DNA from: Fimbriimonadaceae bacterium
GTDB taxonomy: Bacteria; Armatimonadota; Fimbriimonadia; Fimbriimonadales; Fimbriimonadaceae
NCBI GenBank assembly: GCA_025451715.1
Contig: JANWJY010000064.1
Location: 1-11,710, forward strand
Direction of reading: 5' to 3'
DNA: 11,710 nt
The position numbers were made by a program, and so were the translations under genes. Shown piece after piece: positions 6,440 through 11,710 of the stretch (position 1 is the first letter of the stretch; the number at the start of each line of letters is the position of its first letter). The notes beneath the pieces are model-generated. The model searched no databases. It was not told the DNA's origin and was given only the letters and a program-made list of their open reading frames with translations.

Positions 6440-7468
6440 CTACTCAAAACTCAACACGATCTTTCCCGCCTCGCCCTTCTTGAGAATCTGCATGGCGGAC
6501 TCGACTTCTGTGAACGGCACCTCATGGGTCACGATCGGCGTGAGGTCCAGCCCCCGCTTCGTGAAGAGCTCGTCCATCTGATCCCACGTCTGCCAGATCC
6601 TCCTCCCTACGATCCCGCGCAGTTCGAGACCCTTGAAAATCACCTTGTTCATGTCCATGAACCGTAAGCGGTCTGAGTACAGCCCCAGCAGTGAGACCCT
6701 GCCGCCAGGGCGCGTGTGCTCGATCGCCAGTTCCAACGACCCAGGGTGTCCGGACATTTCTAGCGTGGCGTCGAATCCGCCCGGCTCGCACGCGCTGAAC
6801 GCCTTATAGGCGTCCTCCCTCAACGGGTTCACCACGGTGTCGACTCCCAGCTTGTGCGCGAGATCGATTCGGTACGGGCTGACTTCGGTCGCGTACACCT
6901 TGCGGGCACCAAGGGTCTTGCAGATCGCCACGGCGAACAGCCCGATCGGCCCTAGGCCCGTGATCAGGACCGTTTGCCCCTCGACCGGGCCGTCCATCAC
7001 GGTGTGGACCGCGTTCCCGATCGCATCCTGCATGCTCGCGACGGTCCTCGGGACCACTGACGAGGTCAAGCGCGCGTTCTCAGACGGGATCACAGCGAAT
7101 GGGGAGAAACCGCCGTCCACGTCCACGCCGAGGATCTGGGTGTTCTCGCACAGGTGACCGAGCCCGAGCCTGCACAGCCGGCACTTTCCGCAAACGATGT
7201 GCGACTCCGTCGCGACGAAGTCTCCCACCTTGCGGTCCGTCACGCCCTCGCCGACCTCGATCACCGATCCGCAGAACTCGTGGCCGATAATCCGCGGCGG
7301 CTTGATCCGCCCTGCGCTCCATGCGTCCCAGTTGTATATGTGGAGGTCGGTCCCGCAGACCGAGGCGCGCTCCACCTTGATCTTGACCGTGCCGTGGCGG
7401 ACCTGGGGCTCAGGCACGTCGATAATGTCGACGCCGGGCTCCGGTCGGGCCTTGGCAATGGCTTTCAC
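6440..7468 (-). CDS. tdh: L-threonine 3-dehydrogenase (zinc-dependent)
   Basis: This cytoplasmic medium-chain dehydrogenase oxidises L-threonine to 2-amino-3-ketobutyrate with NAD+. The product is 342 residues, against 341 for the E. coli enzyme. Motif positions agree with E. coli numbering: catalytic zinc ligands C38 (SVCGTDLHIYNWD), H63 and E64 (GHEFCG) and H90; structural zinc cysteines C93, C96, C99 and C107 (CGKCRLCRLGLGHLC); the NAD-binding GLGPIG at 171-176; and E195 after the second Rossmann strand as the likely ribose-binding acid. Another polyol or sorbitol dehydrogenase is less likely given the Tdh-like N-terminus and full zinc motif set. The start is a GTG at 7468, fixed by the family N-terminus MKAIAK; the frame stays open far upstream, but that part is antisense to the next gene. 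The usual partner kbl (2-amino-3-ketobutyrate CoA ligase) is not adjacent. It diverges from the barrel/KOW gene across 183 bases. No clear Shine-Dalgarno sequence. Confidence 0.94.
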   Translation of the reverse strand: MKAIAKARPEPGVDIIDVPEPQVRHGTVKIKVERASVCGTDLHIYNWDAWSAGRIKPPRIIGHEFCGSVIEVGEGVTDRKVGDFVATESHIVCGKCRLCRLGLGHLCENTQILGVDVDGGFSPFAVIPSENARLTSSVVPRTVASMQDAIGNAVHTVMDGPVEGQTVLITGLGPIGLFAVAICKTLGARKVYATEVSPYRIDLAHKLGVDTVVNPLREDAYKAFSACEPGGFDATLEMSGHPGSLELAIEHTRPGGRVSLLGLYSDRLRFMDMNKVIFKGLELRGIVGRRIWQTWDQMDELFTKRGLDLTPIVTHEVPFTEVESAMQILKKGEAGKIVLSFE

Positions 7469-7651
7469 GCGGCTGATAGTACCTGTGGGTCTTCGAGCCT
7501 TCGGGACGCCGCCTTTACGTTCCGTTAACTCTTTCAACGTACCTTCGCACTGACTCCAAATCGTCGTAGGGCCGCCAGTCGAGCGATTGTTAAGGCGCAT
7601 GCTAAACTGGTCGCTCTGGGGCGATTCGGCCCTGGCGAAGGATTCCTGGAT
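7469..7651. promoter_or_regulatory. Divergent intergenic region between tdh and the barrel/KOW gene
   Basis: This 183-base gap must hold the promoters of two divergent genes. On the plus strand a -10-like TAAACT (7603-7608) lies about 44 bases before the ATG at 7652, but no good -35 box stands 16-18 bases upstream; TTGTTA (7587-7592) is too close. On the minus strand TTGAAA appears upstream of tdh without a matching -10. The only firm signal is the GAAGGA ribosome site at 7637-7642, nine bases before the plus-strand ATG. Confidence 0.4.
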
Positions 7652-8776
7652 ATGGGCAGTGCATACACCCCCGGTCTGACAGTTAGCGGCGACATGGTCG
7701 TGCGCCGCACGCGACGCCTTCCTATCAAGGGCGAGGTGACCGTAAGGACCAGCGACGTCGTTGGTCCGAACGACGTCGTCGCGCGCGCGATGCTGCCGGG
7801 CCCGCAACAAGCGATCAAACTCGCCGAAGAACTCGGCGTCGAGGCCGGCGAGGTCAAGGGATTCTTCAAGCTCAACATCGGGGACAAGGTCGGGGCCGGC
7901 CAGCTCGTCGCGGAGACCAAAGGGATTTTTCGCGGCTGGGGCAAGAAAGAGGTCTTCAGCAAGTACGAAGGCACGATCGAGGCGATCTCCGAAGTGACGG
8001 GCCACGTGCTCGTGCGCGAGCCTTCTGTCCCCGTCGAGATCCTCAGCTACATCCGCGGCACGGTCGTGGAAGTAATGCCTGAGGAAGGTGCGGTGATCGA
8101 GGCGCGCGGCGCTATGGTGCAGGGCATCTTCGGCGTCGGGGGTGAGCGCAACGGCGAGGTTCGAGTCGCCGTTGGCTCGGCGGACGACCTGCTCGAGGCC
8201 TCCCACGTCCAGGACTCCGACAAAGGCAAGATCCTCGTCGGCGGCTCGGGCGTCACGCTCGATGCAATCCAGCGCGCGACGCAAGTCGGCACCCTGGGCC
8301 TCGTTGTCGGTGCCGTGCGCGACGTGGACCTCACCCAGTTTCTCGGCTACGACATTGGAGTCGCGATCACAGGACAGGAGGACATCTCGCTCACCCTCAT
8401 GGCGACCGAAGGCTTTGGAAAGCTCCGCATGGCCCAGCGCACGTTCGACCTGCTCAAGTCGCTCGAGGGCAAGCAGGCCAGCATCAACGGCGCGACCCAA
8501 ATCCGCGCGGGCGTCATCCGGCCGGAGATCATCGTGCCCTTGACAGAGGCCGCACAAGCGGGCCAGCAGAAAGAGCAAGCGATGACGCTCGCCGCTGGCA
8601 CACCGATCCGCATAATCCGCGAGCCGTACTTCGGTCGGCTCGGCGCTGTGACGGGACTCCCGTCGCAGCCGCAGACGGTCGACAGCGGCGCGAAGGTGCG
8701 CGTGCTTCTGGCGAAGCTCGATGACGGTCAAGAAGTCACGGTCCCGAGGGCGAACGTCGAGATCATTGCCGGATGA
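7652..8776 (+). CDS. Conserved protein of unknown function with barrel-sandwich and KOW-like parts
   Basis: I do not recognise a named function for this 374-residue protein. It has no signal peptide or membrane helix. Residues about 70-165 look like tandem barrel-sandwich (lipoyl/biotinyl-like) strands: the phrase NIGDKVGAGQLVAETKG and then YEGTIEAISEVTGHVLVREP, followed by YIRGTVVEVMPEEGAVIEAR. No modifiable lysine motif is apparent, so this is a structural hybrid motif and not a carrier. The middle (about 190-295) is glycine-rich alpha/beta, with GKILVGGSGVTLDAIQRA and ITGQEDISLTLMATEGFG, then INGATQIRAGVIRPEIIVP. The C-terminus (about 317-372) reads like a KOW/SH3-type strand set (IRIIREPYFGRLGAV, then VPRANVEII), which in NusG-like proteins binds RNA or ribosomal partners. 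The start is supported by GAAGGA nine bases upstream. Its stop overlaps the response regulator start (ATGA), implying translational coupling. Domain calls are by eye; the gene itself is certain. Confidence 0.88.
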   Translation: MGSAYTPGLTVSGDMVVRRTRRLPIKGEVTVRTSDVVGPNDVVARAMLPGPQQAIKLAEELGVEAGEVKGFFKLNIGDKVGAGQLVAETKGIFRGWGKKEVFSKYEGTIEAISEVTGHVLVREPSVPVEILSYIRGTVVEVMPEEGAVIEARGAMVQGIFGVGGERNGEVRVAVGSADDLLEASHVQDSDKGKILVGGSGVTLDAIQRATQVGTLGLVVGAVRDVDLTQFLGYDIGVAITGQEDISLTLMATEGFGKLRMAQRTFDLLKSLEGKQASINGATQIRAGVIRPEIIVPLTEAAQAGQQKEQAMTLAAGTPIRIIREPYFGRLGAVTGLPSQPQTVDSGAKVRVLLAKLDDGQEVTVPRANVEIIAG

Positions 8777-9450
8777 TGAAAATCCTAGTCGTAGACGACG
8801 AATGCACGATCCTGGAGACTGTGGAACACAAGCTCCGCAAGGAGGGTCACACCGTGTTCACGGCCGACAGCGCCGAGGAGGGGATGCGCGTGTACCGCCT
8901 GGTCAAGCCAGACCTGATGTTGCTCGACGTGATGCTCCCCGGCCGCTCCGGCTTCGACTTCGCGCAGGTCGTGCGGCGCGACAGCCAGGTCCCGATCATC
9001 TTCCTCACCGCGCGCTCCGCGGAGAAGGACCGCGTCGAGGGGCTCGAGCTCGGCGGCGACGACTACGTGGTCAAGCCGTTCTCACTGGCCGAGCTTGCTG
9101 CGCGTGTGAAGAGCGTGCTTCGGCGATCCAGATCCGGCGAGGCGCCCGCCGAGGTCGTGGAGTCGGGCGACCTGCGCATCGACCCGCGCACGCACACGAC
9201 GACGCTCTCCGAGCGCGAAGTGCCGCTTTCACCAAAGGAGTTCGCGCTGTTGCACTTCCTTGCTTCTCACCCTGGGCAAGTGTTCAGCCGCGACACGCTC
9301 TTGGACCGCGTTTGGGGACAGGACGCGTATGTCTCGGCCCGGACAGTGGACGTTCACGTGCGGTGGTTGAGGGAGCACGTGGAGCAGGAGCCGTCGAAGC
9401 CAGTGCGGCTGCTCACCGTGCGCGGCGTGGGCTACAAGTTTGTTGCCTAG
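8773..9450 (+). CDS. OmpR/PhoB-family response regulator (no kinase adjacent)
   Basis: This DNA-binding two-component regulator is 225 residues long from the ATG at 8773; a second ATG follows immediately at 8776, and either could be used. The receiver domain (1-120) has the acidic pair D8/D9, phospho-acceptor D52 (LLDVMLPG), T79 and K101 (KPFS), all intact. A winged-helix Trans_Reg_C domain follows (about 128-225), with the recognition-helix region SARTVDVHVRWLREHVE and the closing hairpin VRGVGYKFVA. It should activate or repress target promoters after phosphorylation. No histidine kinase gene is present on either side, so its kinase is elsewhere or hybrid. The start overlaps the stop of the preceding barrel/KOW gene, so the two are co-translated. 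Its stop lies three bases from the stop of the convergent small gene. No regulator-binding repeats could be assigned. Confidence 0.95.
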   Translation: MMKILVVDDECTILETVEHKLRKEGHTVFTADSAEEGMRVYRLVKPDLMLLDVMLPGRSGFDFAQVVRRDSQVPIIFLTARSAEKDRVEGLELGGDDYVVKPFSLAELAARVKSVLRRSRSGEAPAEVVESGDLRIDPRTHTTTLSEREVPLSPKEFALLHFLASHPGQVFSRDTLLDRVWGQDAYVSARTVDVHVRWLREHVEQEPSKPVRLLTVRGVGYKFVA

Positions 9451-9453
9451 CGC

Positions 9454-9762
9454 TTAAACGTTAGCGTGCTTCTGCGGCGAGCCGAGCACGCCCTGCTGTT
9501 CTCGGCGCCGGCGGCGGAGCAGCAGCGCCTCGCGGGCGAGGTCGAGGTGGTACAGCGCGGTGGCGTTCTCCTCGCACGAGAGGTCGCGGCCCTGGAAGTT
9601 GAGGATCTTGTCGACGAGCACGTCGATGACGTCCTCGACCCGGCAGCCATTGACGCCGACCTCACTCGGGTGCCCGTGCTGGAAGGTGATGTTGATGTGC
9701 TTCGTGCTGATCTGTGCCTCGCTGCCGTCGATGTGACGGAACTTCTCCATGTCTTCGCCCAT
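9454..9762 (-). CDS. Small conserved protein resembling the Acb2/Tad1-like (DUF7681-type) family
   Basis: This 102-residue protein has no signal peptide or membrane helix. An N-terminal beta stretch with ISTKHINITFQHGHPSEVGVNG (split at about residues 18-39) leads to a helix VEDVIDVLVDKILNFQ (42-57). A CEENATALYHLDLAREALLLRRRRREQQGV segment (63-92) then forms a probable helical hairpin ending GVLGSPQK. From memory this order matches a small family found in phages and bacteria, with FQ.GP.ACRENA.A..HLE.AL..L..R...R...GVEGTH. That family is grouped with the Acb2/Tad1 hairpin domain, whose characterised members sequester cyclic oligonucleotides to block CBASS or Thoeris defence. I could not search to confirm this, and the usual W and H residues are replaced here. 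The true start may be the second ATG at 9750. It is convergent with the response regulator and lies 140 bases downstream of the mannosidase gene. Confidence 0.72.
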   Translation of the reverse strand: MGEDMEKFRHIDGSEAQISTKHINITFQHGHPSEVGVNGCRVEDVIDVLVDKILNFQGRDLSCEENATALYHLDLAREALLLRRRRREQQGVLGSPQKHANV

Positions 9763-9810
9763 AGTTGGTGCCCGCTGCGCCGAGGCGCTTGGGAGAGGAT
9801 ACCGGGGCAG

Positions 9811-9895
9811 GGACTAGGATGAAGGCAGAAGGATGAAGGATGAGGACCCTCGGGCCGGGATCATCCTTCATCCTTCATCCTTCATCCTTCAGTCC
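9811..9895. repeat. Long stem-loop built from inverted 7-bp tandem repeats
   Basis: The right arm holds four perfect ATCCTTC units (9863-9890). The left arm holds the complementary GAAGGAT units (9828-9834 and 9835-9841), with degenerate ones before them. Bases 9828-9843 pair perfectly with 9861-9876, then a two-base mismatch, then GGATGAAGG (9817-9825) with CCTTCATCC (9879-9887), then GGACT with AGTCC at the ends. The loop (9844-9860) is GC-rich. It sits just past the mannosidase stop and could end or protect that transcript, or be a dispersed extragenic palindrome. Confidence 0.8.
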
Positions 9896-9902
9896 TCCGC
9901 CC

Positions 9903-11710
9903 CTAAACTTCCAGCATCACCGTAATGATCTCGAACGGCCGGTATTCGAACCCCACGGCGCCCTCGGAGACCGTAAGTTCCCTCAGTGGGTTTTCCTCCA
10001 TATCCGTGAGCCACGCCCTCTTGACCTTGCGGCCGCAGTGCAGTTCTGCGCGGCCGCGCGTATTGTGGCACTCGTACATCCTCGCGACGAGGCGGTTCGA
10101 GTCCTCTGCCTTCTTAACGGCTTCCACCACCACGCTGCGCGTGTCGGTAGCGACGAACTGCGCCGTGCGGCCGTTCCTTCCCTTTCCCTTGCCCACCAGT
10201 GCAGTACGCACCTGCGCGTTGATCGCGTACGACGCGGCGACGACGTCGCTGTGCTGGATCTGGTCGTAGTGCGGCAGCAGCACGTAGGTGAAGCGGTGCA
10301 CACCGATGTCGCAGGTCGGGTCGGGCGACTTCGGCGCGCGCAGAAGCGTCAGCCGCATTGTGTTGCCCTTGATGTCGTGCCCGTACTTGCCCTCGTTGAT
10401 CAGCGCGACGCCGTGCCCGCCCTCGCTCAGGTCTGCCCACTTTTGCGCACACACCTCGAACTGTGCCATGTCCCAGCTCGTGTTACTGTGAGTCGGGCGC
10501 TCGACGTGCCCGAACTGAATCTCGTACGTCGCGCGCGGTGAGTTGACGCTCACCGGGAAGGCGACCTTAAGCATCTTGTTCTCCTCGCGCCAGTCCACCT
10601 CGGTGTCGAAGCGGATGCCTGGAGTCGGCCCGAGACCGATCCTCTGCCTGATTGTCGAAGACCCAAACTTTCGTACAACCTCCACTGCGGCGCGCACCGG
10701 GCCGCTCTCGACGACCTCGAAGCTCTCGGCCTTCGTTATTTCTTGCAGCGTTTCGAGGTTATACGCCTCGACGTCCCACGCGTCCCAGAAGAGTGGGTGG
10801 TCGCCGAACAGTTGGAACACGTTCGCCAGCGCGCCCTTCGCGACGAACTCCACCGGGTCGTCGTCGAGCGTGCGTACGCTCGTGATGTTCCCATTGGCGT
10901 CGAACCGCACGGCGAACTCGCCGTTCTCGATCTTTTTCGGCCCAGCCTTCAGTCTTGGCTGCACAGTCGGAGTCTTGTTCGTCAGGTCGCCAACCGCAAC
11001 CGCGCCGAGCGCGGACTCTGGCGTCCTGAAGACGATCTTCCTCTCACCAAACGCGTCGACCAGCTGCACGGGGAGCCGCTCTCCGTCGATCTCCAGGCTC
11101 TTCGGCGCACGCCCCTGCGGCCATGCAAGCTCGGCCTGCGAGGGGACCGGGCTGTTGTGGAACACCGCGAGCGGCCCCTCCATTTGCGACGTGTCGAGCT
11201 TTGCAGCGATCTTCCTCAGCGCTCCCTCGACAATAGCGCCGCCGTCCTTGCGCACGCGCTCATAGTCTTTTGCGCTGTCGGCGTACACCTCGCGCACCGA
11301 CGAGCCGGGGATGATGTCGTGGAACTGGTTGAGCAGCACGAGCTTCCACAGCCGCTCCAGGTCCTCGGCCGGGTACGCACCGTCGGCGAAGCACGAGAGC
11401 CACTCGGCGTCGCGCAGGAGGAACTCACACTCCCGGTTGCCCCTTTTGTTCGCCGCCTGGCTCGTATACGTGCCGCGATGCAGCTCGAAGTAGAGCTCGC
11501 CCGCCCACGTCATCAGGTCCTGGCTCTCTTCGTACGCGGCGCGGAAGAAGTCGACCGACTGCCTCTTCCTCTCGACCCGAGGAAGGCACGGCGCTGTGCG
11601 CGCACGCCTGATCCGCTCGATGTGGAACTCCGTCGGCCCGCCGCCACCGTCGCCAAAACCGAACAAGTACAGCGAGCGGTCCGAGCGCGCGTGGTCCTTG
11701 TAGTTCTTCA
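9903..11710 (-). CDS. GH38-family alpha-mannosidase (partial, N-terminus off the right edge)
   Basis: This glycoside hydrolase cleaves terminal alpha-mannosyl residues with retention and needs a divalent metal. About 601 residues from the C-terminal part of a normally ~1000-residue enzyme are visible; the frame is open to the right edge, and a TTG near 11666 is an internal Leu codon, not a start. The visible part begins in the catalytic domain end (RSDRSLYLFGFGDGGGGPT, near 11640-11690), with the conserved glycine-rich metal-proximal loop. A bacterial-type ELHRGTYTSQAANKRGNRE segment follows, then the helical mid domain with LLNQFHDIIPGSSVREVY (about 11290-11335), then the large beta-sandwich C-terminal domains. 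The catalytic aspartate nucleophile and any signal peptide lie outside the window, so location and activity cannot be checked. The gene ends with TAG at 9905-9903, eight bases from an inverted repeat. Substrate could be plant or microbial mannoside or N-glycan; no sugar transporter or regulator is in view. Confidence 0.95.
   Translation of the reverse strand, partial: KNYKDHARSDRSLYLFGFGDGGGGPTEFHIERIRRARTAPCLPRVERKRQSVDFFRAAYEESQDLMTWAGELYFELHRGTYTSQAANKRGNRECEFLLRDAEWLSCFADGAYPAEDLERLWKLVLLNQFHDIIPGSSVREVYADSAKDYERVRKDGGAIVEGALRKIAAKLDTSQMEGPLAVFHNSPVPSQAELAWPQGRAPKSLEIDGERLPVQLVDAFGERKIVFRTPESALGAVAVGDLTNKTPTVQPRLKAGPKKIENGEFAVRFDANGNITSVRTLDDDPVEFVAKGALANVFQLFGDHPLFWDAWDVEAYNLETLQEITKAESFEVVESGPVRAAVEVVRKFGSSTIRQRIGLGPTPGIRFDTEVDWREENKMLKVAFPVSVNSPRATYEIQFGHVERPTHSNTSWDMAQFEVCAQKWADLSEGGHGVALINEGKYGHDIKGNTMRLTLLRAPKSPDPTCDIGVHRFTYVLLPHYDQIQHSDVVAASYAINAQVRTALVGKGKGRNGRTAQFVATDTRSVVVEAVKKAEDSNRLVARMYECHNTRGRAELHCGRKVKRAWLTDMEENPLRELTVSEGAVGFEYRPFEIITVMLEV

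Noticed and set aside
7587..7608. TTGTTA ... TAAACT as a sigma-70 promoter for the barrel/KOW gene
   Set aside because: The spacer is only 10 bases, far from 16-18, so the two hexamers cannot form one standard promoter.
7469..8731. N-terminal extension of the tdh reading frame to a 763-residue open frame on the minus strand
   Set aside because: The extra 400 residues are antisense to the clearly coding barrel/KOW gene, have arginine/alanine/histidine-rich shadow composition, and the Tdh family N-terminus begins at the GTG at 7468.
8721..9464. 247-residue plus-strand open frame overlapping the response regulator
   Set aside because: The other frame encodes a complete OmpR/PhoB regulator with all conserved residues; this one is an out-of-frame arginine/alanine-rich shadow.
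9447..9464. Small hairpin CTAGCG/CGTTAG between the convergent response regulator and the small gene
   Set aside because: Only six pairs with one wobble, AT-containing and without a T-run on either side; too weak to call a bidirectional terminator.

Overview
The window is a GC-rich, densely coded bacterial chromosome segment. Nine protein genes are visible, two of them cut by the window edges. No rRNA, tRNA, CRISPR array, transposase or phage module was seen. The mix of genes (a PilC-type inner-membrane pilus protein, a SigB-like sigma factor, a stand-alone RibD-type reductase, a bacterial GH38 mannosidase and a conserved barrel/KOW-like protein) suggests an environmental bacterium. Armatimonadota/Fimbriimonadia or a nearby deep-branching phylum is my guess from overall resemblance only; nothing in the window proves the taxon.

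Layout. Bases 1-7468 are coded almost entirely on the minus strand. In transcription order the genes are L-threonine 3-dehydrogenase (7468-6440), a large TPR protein with a TolB/FlgO-like N-terminus (6382-4550), PilC (4412-3210), a strong stem-loop (3202-3159), a sigma factor fused to a degenerate GGDEF domain (about 3090-1825), a RibD-C-type reductase (1768-1094) and an FtsX/MacB-type ABC permease that runs off the left edge. On the plus strand, 7652-9450 holds a two-gene unit joined by a stop/start overlap: an unrecognised conserved protein with barrel-sandwich and KOW-like parts, then an OmpR/PhoB-type response regulator. On the right, minus-strand genes resume: a small protein resembling the Acb2/Tad1-like (DUF7681-type) family (9762-9454), an inverted heptamer-repeat stem-loop (9811-9895), and the C-terminal 600 residues of a GH38 alpha-mannosidase that runs off the right edge.

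How the genes may work together. The most notable item is the sigma factor/GGDEF fusion. Its cyclase active site is destroyed (GSTGF instead of GGDEF, with metal and substrate residues changed), but the RxxD inhibitory-site motif sits at exactly the canonical distance before it. The simplest reading is a sigma factor that senses cyclic di-GMP (or a related nucleotide) directly instead of through a separate anti-sigma factor. It lies just downstream of pilC, which would fit the usual link between c-di-GMP and pili or surface behaviour, but that regulatory link is inference. The other genes look like independent housekeeping or metabolic functions: threonine catabolism, a pyrimidine reductase of riboflavin synthesis, mannoside hydrolysis and ABC export.
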